Assembly (NCBI GenBank): GCA_963734725.1
Contig: CAVTIX010000020.1
Coordinates: 473,422 to 537,421, forward strand
Direction: 5' to 3'
From: DASXKD01 sp963734725
Lineage (GTDB): Bacteria; Actinomycetota; Actinomycetes; Streptosporangiales; Streptosporangiaceae
DNA: 64,000 nt
Shown here piece after piece: positions 53,118-61,456 of this stretch. Position numbers and translations under genes: made by a program. Position 1 is the stretch's first letter; each line of letters starts with the position of its first letter. A model generated the notes under the pieces. The model did no database searches, was not told the origin of the DNA, and was given only the letters and a program-made list of their open reading frames with translations.

Positions 53118-54257
53118 ATGACTGACCTGACGACCCGCCAGGACGTGGATGACTATCTGCGCGGCGCCGACTTCCTGTCGGGTTGCGGTGGGGGTGATCC
53201 GGTGGCCGAGCGGGCGCTTCTTTATGAGGACCTGGATCGCGGGCTGAGCCTGGGCTGGGCACCGCTGGATACAGCCGCACCCGGGTTGCTTTGCACGGCC
53301 TGTTTCTCTGGCTCCATCGCGCCGGAGGCCTTTGAGACCCATCCGGAGGCGGACGCGCTGGCGCCCAAAGGCCGGCTGCGCCGCCCCCTCCAGGCGGCGA
53401 TCGTCGAGTTGCAGAATTATCTCGGTGAAGAAATCACCGGCGTCGTTTCCATCGAGATCGGCGGCAGCAACAGCGGCGCGGTCCTCGACGCAGCGGCGAA
53501 TCTGGGGAAAGTGCTCGTTGACGGGGACTATGCGGGGCGGGCGATTCCGGAGCTGACGGCGACGACGCCGCATCTGTTCAAGGTTCCGGTGTTGCCGTGG
53601 GCCTTTGTGGATGAGTTTGGTAACCGGCTGGTGATGCGGGAGGCGGCCTCGGATGAGTTCGCGGAGCGGCTGGGGAAATTCTTGGCGTTGGGCTCGTTCG
53701 GGACAATCGGCTGCGCGCTGCTGCCGCTGACCGCCCAGCAGGTAGGTGAGGTCTATATCCCTGGGACGCTGAGCGAGTGCCTGACGCTGGGCCGGGCGAT
53801 CCGGGTTGCCCGGGAGGAGGGCAGCGACCCCGTGGCCGCGGCGGCGCAGGCGCTGGCTGGGTGGGTGCTGTTTCGTGGCAGGCTGGCCAAGCGGGAGTGG
53901 AAGAACACCGGCTATCTAGAAGGCACCCATGAGATCACTGGGGAGGGCGAGTCCGCAGGCCACGTCCTGAAGGTATGGTTCAAAAACGAAAACCATGTCA
54001 GCTGGCTGGATGGCCAGCCGTATGTCACCAGCCCCGATTTGATCGAACTGTGCGACGCGGCAACCGGCGAGCCGCTGTCGAATACCTCCCTCCGCGAGGG
54101 CGCCCAAGTGGCAGTGGTCGGGCGGCGCCGCCGCGACCCCTACGACGGCCCCCGCGGCCTGGACGTGCTGGGCCCCCGCCACTTCGGCTTCGACATCGAA
54201 TTCACCGGTATCGAAACCCTCATGCCCACCCTCGACGCTCAGCAACGACGCAAATAA
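53118..54257 (+). CDS. DUF917-family protein
   Basis: 379 residues after AAGGAGG. DUF917 features: LRGADFLSGCGGGDPVAERA, GVVSIEIGGSNSGAVLDAAA, VDGDYAGRAIPELTAT and IPGTLSECLTLGRAI. The family is related to hydantoinase/thiol-modified proteins and often sits by amidohydrolases; one lies divergent here (51632-52924). Enzymatic role not known. Confidence 0.85.
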   Translation: MTDLTTRQDVDDYLRGADFLSGCGGGDPVAERALLYEDLDRGLSLGWAPLDTAAPGLLCTACFSGSIAPEAFETHPEADALAPKGRLRRPLQAAIVELQNYLGEEITGVVSIEIGGSNSGAVLDAAANLGKVLVDGDYAGRAIPELTATTPHLFKVPVLPWAFVDEFGNRLVMREAASDEFAERLGKFLALGSFGTIGCALLPLTAQQVGEVYIPGTLSECLTLGRAIRVAREEGSDPVAAAAQALAGWVLFRGRLAKREWKNTGYLEGTHEITGEGESAGHVLKVWFKNENHVSWLDGQPYVTSPDLIELCDAATGEPLSNTSLREGAQVAVVGRRRRDPYDGPRGLDVLGPRHFGFDIEFTGIETLMPTLDAQQRRK

Positions 54258-54440
54258 CGGCGGGTGAGCGAGGTTATTGTCGGCTTATCACGTCGTCAGC
54301 GCGCCATCCGTCATGGGTGTCCACGGCCGTATGGCGTGCGCGGCCCGAATACTTATACGGGCCACGGAGTGCCGGGAAGTGAGGTAGGACGCTGGCGAGG
54401 TGCCTGCCTGGACAGGTCCTTTTCCAGCGCCCTCCTCCCG

Positions 54441-54474
54441 AACTACGCATGCGGCTTTCACCGCACGTAGCTTT
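54441..54474 (-). ncRNA. Group II intron domain V
   Basis: On the minus strand: AAGCTACGTGCGG-TGAAA-GCCGCATGCGTAGTTC. It folds as a long hairpin with the AGC catalytic triad at its base and a GNRA-like loop, directly after the RT gene's stop, as expected. Confidence 0.8.
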
Positions 54475-54481
54475 CCAGTGA

Positions 54482-55781
54482 CTATTGCGTGAGTGGCGTG
54501 GCGGGTTGCCCGGTGTGGATGGTGTCGTGGCAGCCTTGGCAGACCAGGAGGGTCTTGCGTCGGCGTCTGGCCATGAGTTCTGCCCATCCGGGCTGTGGCT
54601 GTCCCGGCGTGGCGAGGTCGGCGAGCTTGCGGACCTGGTGGACTTCGGTGTGGCCCGGGTGCCCGCATAGTTCGCACCGTCCTGCGAGGAGCCTTCGGAT
54701 CAGTTCCTTGCGGTGGATGGCTGCCGGGGCTGGCTGGCGGTCGGTGAGGACCGCCGTGCGCTGCCGTTTGAGGGGGATGCCGCCGAACCGTGCGACCAGT
54801 GGTTTCCTGCCCTCGCCGCGGTCGATGCTGGCCTGGAAGCATCTGCGGGGACCGTGGGGTGTGGCGATGACCGTGCCGTAGGCGGCGGCCATCTTGGTCA
54901 CGGTCGGGCGGTGCTTGGCGGCCAGTGTTTTCAGCAGCGAGTTTTCTGCGGCCCAGCGCAGCCGGTTCAGTCGCCAGACGTCACCGGCGAGCAGGTAGTA
55001 CTGGACGGTGCCCCGGTACTCGGCCCCGTAGGTGCTGATGATGGCGAGGTCGTCGTCGTTCATCAGCCGGGACCGGTGCGCGGGTTTCCCGCGCTTCATG
55101 TAGGGGGCGGCTTTAGCCCTGATCACCGGCAGGGGCACGCGGAGGGCAATGTCGCCATTGACCTCGCGGCGGCCACGGGTGAGCTTGTGGTCGGCGTGCC
55201 GGATGATGATCTCGTAGCCGAGGAACCGCGCCGCGCTGGTGCGGGCGTGGGTGATCAGGGTCTTGCCTTCGGAGAGTTCCAGCTTGAGGTCCTCACGCAG
55301 GAACGCGGCGAGGCGGGCCTTGATCTGTTCGGCTTCGGCTTTTGGCCCGGCGAGCCCGAGCAGGTGGTCGTCGGCGTAGCGGACGTAGCGCAGCCGCCGG
55401 TACCCAGGATCGTGGGTGTCCCGGCTGGGCAGGCTGCGCTGCTGCCTGCGCAGCTCCCGCACCGTGGCGGCATCGCCGCGTTTGCGGGCACGGCCGATCG
55501 CGTCGGCGATTTTCCTGTATGCGGGGTTGGCTTTCCTTTCCCCGCCCCGGGTATATTCCGGTATCAGAACTGTCTCAGCGAAGTTGTCCAGCCTGTGCAG
55601 GTAAATGTTGGACAGGATCGGGGACACCACGCCGCCCTGCGGAACGCCGGACAGGGTAGCGTTCCATTTCCAGTCCTCCAGGTACCCGGCCTTCAGCATG
55701 TTGCGCAGCAGGCGCAGGAACCGGTTATCGTGGATCTTCTCCGCTAGGATCCCGGTCATTACCTCATGGTCCAGGCTCCCG
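54482..55781 (-). pseudogene. Group II intron RT/maturase, C-terminal part
   Basis: About 433 codons of the split RT. Reading starts in the middle as FGSLDHEVMTGILAEKIHDN. RT features: GVPQGGVVSPILSNIYLHRL, the catalytic RYVRYADDHLLG, EGKTLITHARTSAARFLGYE. The maturase region has GTVQYYLLAGDVWRLNRLRW. HNH endonuclease: CELCGHPGHTEVHQVRKLAD and CQGCHDTIH. A possible internal start is the Met at 55759. With 58939-59421 and the AA core it makes one uninterrupted 594-residue frame. Confidence 0.9.
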
Positions 55782-55800
55782 AAGGACTCCCCGCCTTACT
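55762..55800. other. Left attachment junction of the recombinase element
   Basis: Host side GTCCAGGCTCCCG, core AA at 55782-55783, element side GGACTCCCCGCC. The core is shared with the right junction at 58937-58938. Joining the host sides across one AA gives CTCCCGAAACAATCGGAG, an imperfect palindrome (arms CTCCCGA/TCGGAG), as in serine-integrase attB sites. Confidence 0.8.
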
Positions 55801-56196
55801 ACGTGCTTCGATGACCTCGCCGCGGCGGTCCGGGCGTGGGCGCAGGGGTGGCTGCCTACCGAGGCGGCGGCTGAGCTGCTGATCGCGCACCGCACGTGGC
55901 TGCTGCGGGAGGATTTCCTGCAGGTCGCGGTCGAGGCCGGATGGGATCCGTTCCGGGAACGGATGGTCGCGGCTATCGACTTCGCCGCGGCAGCGGGCGC
56001 GGTGCAGGGCGTGCTGCCATGCTCGGACGGCGAGCGGCAGGTGCTGCTGGTCGCGGCCAGCATCGCTGGGGGCATCACGGTTGACCTGCGCGAGGCGGCC
56101 TTGTGCATGGACGCGGCGAACGCCGCGCGGGCCGCCCAGGCGATCTGCCATGCCGCTGGGCGCTGGGTGCAGGTGGTGATGGAGACGTGCCGGTGA
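55783..56196 (+). pseudogene. First gene of the recombinase element, lacking its own start when integrated
   Basis: The frame is open from the junction to TGA at 56196, about 137 residues: TTCFDDLAAAVRAWAQGWLP, EAAAELLIAHRTWLLREDFL, VAVEAGWDPFRERMVAAIDF, ITVDLREAALCMDAANAARA and WVQVVMETCR. No in-frame start with a ribosome site precedes the conserved part; internal ATGs come only at 55963 and later. In the excised circle the ATG at 58923 and bases to 58938 join 55784 in frame, giving 142 residues. No motif identifies a function. It is called pseudogene only for the integrated state. Confidence 0.75.
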
Positions 56197-56666
56197 GGCC
56201 CGCGCTGCCGGCTACGGCCTTCATCATTCAGGCCCGGCACCCGCTGGAGGGCCGTGAGCTGCGCGTGCTGGGCTGGATGCGCCGGCTCGGCCGCCTGGAG
56301 CTGCTGCTAGAACTGCCCGACGGCAGTAAGCGGCTGATCCCGGCGGAGTGGACCAGCCAGCACGACGGCCCGGACCCAGGCCTGGGGACGCTGGGCACGG
56401 TGGCGGACCTGCTGGGCTTGTCCGTGCTGGTTTCGGCTCTTTCCGTCCGGTGCCGGGAGCAGGCTGCACGAAACCCGCCTGCCAGGGAGGATAATCGTGC
56501 AGCCTGTCCAGCTCAGTCTGCTGCCGGAACAGGTTCCGGCGCCACTGCCGGGCCTGATCGCCCAGCTTCCCCAAGACCACGCCGCCGCGGCCATCACGCT
56601 GCTGGCGGGCCTGATCGCCAGGGCACAGTCCGCCGCGATCGCGATGGCGGAGGAGGCCGGCGATGA
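56193..56666 (+). CDS. DUF5372-like protein
   Basis: Start GTG at 56193 (GTGA overlap) or 56187. Core: TAFIIQARHPLEGRELRVLG, RRLGRLELLLELPDGSKRLI then PAEWTSQ, the pattern (RHPL.GRE...G....LPDGS...P..WT) of DUF5372 proteins, which sit beside recombinase or transposase genes. The last ~55 codons overlap the next gene entirely, in another frame, and look uninformative, so the true functional part is residues 1-100. Role unknown. Confidence 0.65.
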   Translation: MRPALPATAFIIQARHPLEGRELRVLGWMRRLGRLELLLELPDGSKRLIPAEWTSQHDGPDPGLGTLGTVADLLGLSVLVSALSVRCREQAARNPPAREDNRAACPAQSAAGTGSGATAGPDRPASPRPRRRGHHAAGGPDRQGTVRRDRDGGGGRR

Positions 56667-56670
56667 GTGA
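56497..56670 (+). CDS. 57-residue protein upstream of the recombinase
   Basis: GTG start 4-6 bp after AGGGAGG. Reads VQPVQLSLLPEQVPAPLPGL, IAQLPQDHAAAAITLLAGLI, ARAQSAAIAMAEEAGDE. The last bases overlap the recombinase ATG by 8 bp, so translation is coupled. It lies wholly inside the 3' part of the DUF5372-like frame. Too short to assign; a helical accessory factor or recombination directionality factor is possible but only a guess. Confidence 0.65.
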   Translation: MQPVQLSLLPEQVPAPLPGLIAQLPQDHAAAAITLLAGLIARAQSAAIAMAEEAGDE

Positions 56671-58897
56671 GCCGGGGAAGGTCACCGCCTCGCACCTGTC
56701 GCGTGCAGCCGTGATCTACGTCCGCCAGTCCACCTTGATCCAGGTGGAGCGGAACACCGAGTCGACCGCCCGCCAGTACGACCTGGTGAACCGTGCCCGG
56801 CAGCTGGGCTGGCCGCGGGAGGCGGTCCGGGTCGTCGACGGCGACCTGGGCGTGTCGGGGTCGGTGACCGGGCAGCGGGACGGGTTCGAGGGCATGGTCG
56901 CCGAGATTGCCCTCGGCCAGGTCGGGATCATCCTGGCGCTGGAGGTCTCCCGGCTGGCCCGGGACAACGCGGCCTGGTACCGGCTGCTCGACCTGGCCGG
57001 GGTCTGCGACACGCTGGTCGCCGACGCCGACGGCGTCTACCACCCGGCGCTGTTCAACGACAGGCTGGTGCTGGGCATGAAGGGCATCATGTCCGAGGCA
57101 GAACTCCACGTGCTGCGGGCGCGGCTGGAAGGCGGCGTGCGGAACAAGGCCGCCCGCGGTGAGCTGCGCCGCGGGCTGCCGGTCGGGCTGATCTGGGGCG
57201 AGGCCGACGGGGAGATCCGCTTCCACCCCGACGAGGCCGTCGCCGGCGTCATCGCCGCGGTCTTCGGCCAGTTCGCTGCATGCGGGTCGGCGCGCGCCAC
57301 CTGGCTGTGGCTGCGGGCTGAGGGGCTGCGCTGGCCGCTGCAGAAAGTCGCCTATACCCGGCGCGGCAGCGGGATCCCGCAGATCACCTGGGTGGAGCCG
57401 ACCTATCATGCGGTGCACACCACGCTGACCCACCCGGCGTATGCCGGCGCGTACGTCTACGGCCGCACCCGCAAGGAACGCTACCTTGACGCCGGTGGCG
57501 CGCTGCGCCAGCGCAGCCGCCGGTTGCCCCGCGATCAGTGGGAGGTCCTCATCCCCGATCACCACCCCGGGTTCATCGACTGGGGCACCTACCAGGCCAA
57601 CCAGGCCCGCATCGGCGCTAACATCCGGCCCCAGGCCAGCCAGCCGGGCACCGGCGCGGTCCGGGAAGGCTCCGCGCTGCTGCAGGGCCTGGCCACCTGC
57701 GGCAAGTGCGGCCGCAAGCTCGCGATCTTCTATGCCGGCCCGGCGAAATGCGTGCCGAACTACTACTGCCAGGGATCGGCCGAGCTGGTCAACGGGCGCG
57801 GCGCCCGGCACATGAGTGTGGGCGGGCAGGCTATCGACGCTGCCGTCGCCGCCGTGTTCCTGGCCGCGCTGGCCCCCGCCGCCCTCGATGCGTGCCTGCA
57901 AGCCGCCCGCCAGCTCGAAGACGGCCACGACGCCGCCTTGGCCCAGCACCGGCGCCAGGTCGAGCAGGCCCGCTACCACGCCACCCGGGCCGAACGCCGC
58001 TACCGTGCCGTCGACCCCGACAACCGGCTGGTCGCCCGCGGCCTGGAAGCCGAATGGGAGACCGCGCTCCGCGACCTAGCCGACGCCGAGGCTGAGCTGG
58101 CCCGCCGCGGAACCGCACGGCCGAAAACGCTGACTCCGGAGGAGAAACAGGCGATCCTCGCCCTCGGCGGTGACCTCGGCGCCGTCTGGGACGCGCCCAC
58201 CACCACCGACAAGGACCGCAAGCAGCTGCTGCGCGCCCTGCTCGACGAAGTGAACATCACGCTGCACCGCGATGACCCCGGCCCGCACGCCGCCCTGGTG
58301 CTGCGGTGGAAAGGCGGCGCGATCAGCGAGCTGACCGTCCCGCTGCGCCGCCGGCAACCCAAGATCCGCACGCCAGAGGACACCATCAGCCTGATCCGCC
58401 GCCTGGCCGTGCACTACCCCGACGCCCAGATCGCCGGGATCCTCAACCGGCAGCACCGCACCACCGCCCGCGGATTGTCGTTCACCGCCAATAGAGTCGC
58501 CTCGCTGCGCACCCACTGGCACATCCCCTGCCACCAGCCCAGCGGCGACGCGCCAGCGGAAGGAGACCTGCTCAACGTGACCCAGGCCGCCCGCCAGCTC
58601 GGCATCGCGCCGTCCACCCTGCTGCGCTGGCTCAACGACGGCTTCGTCGCAGGCGAGCAGATCACCCCCGGCGCCCCCTGGCGCATCCGCCTTACCGATC
58701 AGCTGCGCGGCATGCCCACCAACGACGCCCCCGACGGCTGGGTTCCCCTTGGCTACGCCACCCAGGCGCTCGGCATCTCCCGCCAGACCGTATTGCAGAA
58801 GGTCAAGCGCGGCGAGCTACGTGCCGTCCTGACCCGCACCGGACGCAGGAAAGGCCTGCGTATCGAGGTGCCAGCCCCACAAGACAGGCTCTTCTGA
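56663..58897 (+). CDS. Large serine recombinase with C-terminal HTH
   Basis: 744 residues. Catalytic N-terminal domain: AAVIYVRQSTLIQVERNTES with Ser23, EVSRLARDNAAWYRLLDLAG. The recombinase domain has WLRAEGLRWPLQKVAYTRRG and HPAYAGAYVYGRTRKERYL. A zinc ribbon follows (ATCGKCGRKL with later C...C in CVPNYYCQG). A coiled coil rich in Ala/Arg (~430-500) comes next. The end has two HTH-like segments (NVTQAARQLGIAPSTLLRWL, YATQALGISRQTVLQKVKRG). It should integrate and excise the element by cutting at the AA core. Confidence 0.93.
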   Translation: MSEPGKVTASHLSRAAVIYVRQSTLIQVERNTESTARQYDLVNRARQLGWPREAVRVVDGDLGVSGSVTGQRDGFEGMVAEIALGQVGIILALEVSRLARDNAAWYRLLDLAGVCDTLVADADGVYHPALFNDRLVLGMKGIMSEAELHVLRARLEGGVRNKAARGELRRGLPVGLIWGEADGEIRFHPDEAVAGVIAAVFGQFAACGSARATWLWLRAEGLRWPLQKVAYTRRGSGIPQITWVEPTYHAVHTTLTHPAYAGAYVYGRTRKERYLDAGGALRQRSRRLPRDQWEVLIPDHHPGFIDWGTYQANQARIGANIRPQASQPGTGAVREGSALLQGLATCGKCGRKLAIFYAGPAKCVPNYYCQGSAELVNGRGARHMSVGGQAIDAAVAAVFLAALAPAALDACLQAARQLEDGHDAALAQHRRQVEQARYHATRAERRYRAVDPDNRLVARGLEAEWETALRDLADAEAELARRGTARPKTLTPEEKQAILALGGDLGAVWDAPTTTDKDRKQLLRALLDEVNITLHRDDPGPHAALVLRWKGGAISELTVPLRRRQPKIRTPEDTISLIRRLAVHYPDAQIAGILNRQHRTTARGLSFTANRVASLRTHWHIPCHQPSGDAPAEGDLLNVTQAARQLGIAPSTLLRWLNDGFVAGEQITPGAPWRIRLTDQLRGMPTNDAPDGWVPLGYATQALGISRQTVLQKVKRGELRAVLTRTGRRKGLRIEVPAPQDRLF

Positions 58898-58911
58898 GCC
58901 CGGAAATCAGC

Positions 58912-58938
58912 AAAGGAGCAGTATGACCATGGATCCAA
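58912..58938 (+). promoter_or_regulatory. Orphan ribosome-binding site and start codon at the right end of the element
   Basis: AAAGGAG (58912-58918) is followed by ATG at 58923 and again at 58929, then GATCCAA up to the core. In the integrated state this reads only 14 codons before a stop. In a circle it continues through the core into the frame at 55784. It lies 25 bp after the recombinase stop, so in a circle the operon would be closed on itself. Confidence 0.75.
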
Positions 58939-58960
58939 ACAATCGGAGATGTCTCCCTCG
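58920..58960. other. Right attachment junction of the recombinase element
   Basis: Element side CCATGGATCC, core AA at 58937-58938, host side ACAATCGGAGATGTC. The ends joined in a circle would give attP as GGATCCAAGGACTCC. Confidence 0.8.
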
Positions 58961-59421
58961 ATGAACCAGGTTGTCCCAGTCCAGGTGTCCGCCACTTTCC
59001 TTAACGCGGTGTGGCAGCCCCGGCCGGGCCGGAAACCGTGAGAGTGATCGGAGAACTGCGGCTCGTAATAGGCCTCCAGCAGGAGGCGGATCACCTCGCC
59101 GACAAGCTTATCCGACCAGGACGGCAGGCCGAGCGGCCTTTTCTTCCCGTTCTTTTTCGGGATCCAGGTCCGCCGCACGGGCTTGAACCGGTAACGCTCG
59201 TGGCGCAGCGCATCGATGATGCGCCCGATCTTGGCCAGCGACGTGCCGTCCGCGGTTTCCCCGTCGGCCCCCGGTGTCATCGCGCCCTGGTTGGCGTAGA
59301 TGCGCCCGTAGGCCAGCAGGTACAGCTGCGGGTTGAACAACTGCCGGTACAGCTCGTCACACGGCAGGCCGCGCCTGCCGCGCTCACGCAGGACACCCAG
59401 CACCGTTTCGGCGTTCTGCAT
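58939..59421 (-). pseudogene. Group II intron RT/maturase, N-terminal part
   Basis: 161 codons from MQNAETVLGVLRERGRRGLP. RT-0/1/2 features: YLLAYGRIYANQGAMTPGAD, RRTWIPKKNGKKRPLGLPSW, HGFRPGRGCHTALRKV and WFIEGDISDC, where the frame meets the element. Beyond the junction it reads a few foreign residues in the integrated state. Continues at 55781 after excision. Confidence 0.9.
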
Positions 59422-59952
59422 TTCGCATACCTCCCGGACTCCGGAATATCCATCACCTGGCCCCCTTCGCCCTGTAAGCGGTTCTCCCGCTCTCCCTGGC
59501 AGGCCGTTACCCCTGCGACTACTACGAGGCCTCCGTCACCTTAGGGCTCGCGCCCCTTAGGCGATCCCATGTTCGTCCCTGACATACGTAACAGCGTGAC
59601 TTAGGCGCCCCACTCATCTCCTTCAATGCCCTCACTGGGCATCGTCCCCTGCCCGGAGGCTGCATTGGCCCGGACGTTATGCCAGCGCAGGGCACGGCGG
59701 CGGTTACAGACGCCTTTCCGCCGGATGCATGAATTTCATCAACTGGAGATTGGGATTCAGGCAGTCTAGCTTTCGCCATATCACGCGGGTCCCGCAGCGG
59801 CCCACCTTCGACGCCTTCGCGATGCCCGCTGCTTTCCTGGCATGCTGCTGTCCCCTTCACCTTTCGGATCCAGGTAAGCCATCAGACCCAGAAATTATCC
59901 TCCAATCTCTCCCGGCTGAACCGGGAATATGTCAGGACGCTTCATGGCGCAC
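59422..59952 (-). ncRNA. Group II intron 5' ribozyme region (domains I-IV)
   Basis: From GTGCGCC at 59952 to the RT start. It holds a run of short G/C-rich stems and the block CGTAGTAGTCGCAGGGGTAA just ahead of the ORF, as in Ll.LtrB. Open frames here are unlikely to be genes. Confidence 0.65.
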
Positions 59953-59994
59953 CGTCCGGGCATGCCGCGTACGGGATTGAGCGGTGCGCTTGGT

Positions 59995-60546
59995 CTACGG
60001 AGGCCCGGGGTCAGGGATGAGGATGTGGTGAGCGGGCTCGGGTTTTCCCAGGCTGGTGGCGGTGGTTCCGCGGCGGATGAACTCGCGCGGTGGTGGCCAC
60101 TGGGCGACATGCTGGTCGCCGGTGGCATCGTCATACCGGATGAACGTCACTTCGCTGATGGTGACGGCGAACAGGTGGAACCGGCCAGGCTCGGGCGCCC
60201 ATCCCAGGCTGGCACTGACCGCGGCCGCGTAGCGGGCCTGCAGGTCCGGGTCGGTCTCGGCGCGGGCGGTGCCGCGGATCTTGAACTCTCCCTCGCCGCC
60301 GTCCCGGCGGGTGATGACGCTGTGCACCAGGATCCGCGGATCACGCAGCAGGTCAGCGGCCTTGCGGGAGCGCCAGAGCATGGACAGCCGCAAGGCACCC
60401 TCAAGGACGAACGGCTCCACCGGGCTGACCCGCGGCGTCCCGTCACCGCGGATCGTGGCGACCAAGACCACGCCCGGTTCCAGCAGCCGGCGCCGGCCCA
60501 GCCCGGCCAGCGCCGGCTGGCGGCGCTCCAATTCCGACCAGTCCAT
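59995..60546 (-). CDS. PPOX-class (pyridoxamine-phosphate-oxidase-like) flavoprotein
   Basis: 183 residues. LLEPGVVLVATIRGDGTPRV, SPVEPFVLEGALRLSMLWRS, KAADLLRDPRILVHSVITRR follow the split beta-barrel that binds FMN or F420. Family reduces small electrophiles or is structural; the cofactor cannot be decided. Divergent from the MBL gene. Confidence 0.85.
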   Translation of the reverse strand: MDWSELERRQPALAGLGRRRLLEPGVVLVATIRGDGTPRVSPVEPFVLEGALRLSMLWRSRKAADLLRDPRILVHSVITRRDGGEGEFKIRGTARAETDPDLQARYAAAVSASLGWAPEPGRFHLFAVTISEVTFIRYDDATGDQHVAQWPPPREFIRRGTTATSLGKPEPAHHILIPDPGPP

Positions 60547-60703
60547 GGCCCCTCAACCTCACTACCGCGAGTGACAGCTCACATGCCCTGCCTATCGCAG
60601 GCCGCCGACAATCCGCGGGCAGGACTGACGAAGCGATCCCGCCCCAGCAACCGGAGTCGACCACTCATGCCGCTGCGGGGTCGTTGCAGCGGACATTGGG
60701 CGG

Positions 60704-61456
60704 GTGGGTCAGGATGATGCCATAAGGGTCCGGTTCGCGGGCAGCGGTGATGCCTTCGGTAGTGGCGGACGCTGGCAGACGTGCATTCACCTGGCTGCCG
60801 AGGGGCAGGTGCTGCTGGTCGACTGTGGCGCTACCAGCCTGGTAGCGCTGAAGGCGCAGGGGCTGGACCCGAACGCGGTCGGCGCGGTAGCGGTGAGCCA
60901 TCTGCACGGCGACCATTTCGGCGGGCTGCCATTCCTGATCCTGGATGGCCAGTTCTCCCACCGGTCGGCGCCGTTGCTGGTGGCCGGGCCGCCGGGTATC
61001 CGGGGCCGGCTGGCCGAGGCGATGGAGGCACTGTTCCCAGGCTCGGGCAGTGCGCACCGGCGGTTCCCGGTGGAGGTCATCGAACTGGCTACCGATGGCA
61101 CCCCCGCCGGGCTGGGCGCGGCGAGTGTACGCGGGTGGGAGGTCGAGCATGCCTGCGGCGCCCCGCCGCTGGCCCTGCGGGTCGAACTCGGTGGCGTGAG
61201 CTTCGCTTATTCCGGGGACACCCAGTGGACCCCGGCTCTGGCCGAGGCGGCGCGGGGAGCGGATCTGTTCGCCGTGGAGGCGTATACCTTCGACCGGCCT
61301 ATCCGCTACCACCTCGATTACCAGACGCTGCGCACCCACGCCCGGGAAATCCACGCGGAGCGGGTCGTGCTAACCCACATGTCTGCCGACATGCTCGCCA
61401 GGCTCGCCGATGCCGAACTGCCCGCAGCCTACGACGGCATGGTCATCGACCTCTGA
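60704..61456 (+). CDS. MBL-fold hydrolase, RNase Z-like
   Basis: 250 residues from a GTG. RFAGSGDAFGSGGRWQTCIH, then metal motif VAVSHLHGDHFGGLPFLIL (HxHxDH), later His in VEHACG, Asp in FAYSGDTQWT and His in RVVLTHMSADM. This form lacks the long exosite arm of tRNase Z and is close to short MBL enzymes (metal-dependent hydrolases such as PqqB/ElaC-like). Substrate unknown. Confidence 0.88.
   Translation: MGQDDAIRVRFAGSGDAFGSGGRWQTCIHLAAEGQVLLVDCGATSLVALKAQGLDPNAVGAVAVSHLHGDHFGGLPFLILDGQFSHRSAPLLVAGPPGIRGRLAEAMEALFPGSGSAHRRFPVEVIELATDGTPAGLGAASVRGWEVEHACGAPPLALRVELGGVSFAYSGDTQWTPALAEAARGADLFAVEAYTFDRPIRYHLDYQTLRTHAREIHAERVVLTHMSADMLARLADAELPAAYDGMVIDL

Larger units (their letters stand above)
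55782..58936 (+). mobile_element. 3,155-bp serine-recombinase element inserted in intron RT
   Basis: Bounded by an AA dinucleotide. Precise removal of one copy of AA plus the element restores DISDCFGSLDHEVM, the RT motif A, in frame. Contents: a 5'-less gene, a DUF5372-like gene, a 57-residue gene and a large serine recombinase, all on the + strand with overlapping ends. Its right end carries AAAGGAG and an ATG that point out of the element. In a circle these would be the start of the first gene. I have not seen this arrangement described. Confidence 0.85.
54400..59952 (-). mobile_element. Group II intron, interrupted by a recombinase element
   Basis: The 5' end is GTGCGCC at 59952 reading leftward, the group II consensus. 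A ribozyme region follows, containing CTCGTAGTAGTCGCAGGGGT as in the lead-in to the Ll.LtrB ORF. Then comes the RT/maturase, domain V at 54441-54474 and an AY-type end near 54400. The true intron is about 2.4 kb; the other 3.16 kb is the inserted element at 55782-58936. It lies 43 bp from the 3' end of the PPOX-like gene. Confidence 0.75.

Noticed and set aside
54342..54363. Hairpin GGCCCG-N10-CGGGCC as a terminator
   Set aside because: There is no following T run and it lies by the intron's 3' exon; its role cannot be assigned.
59522..59860. 112-codon frame upstream of the RT as a protein gene
   Set aside because: It overlaps the group II ribozyme region and has no protein family pattern.
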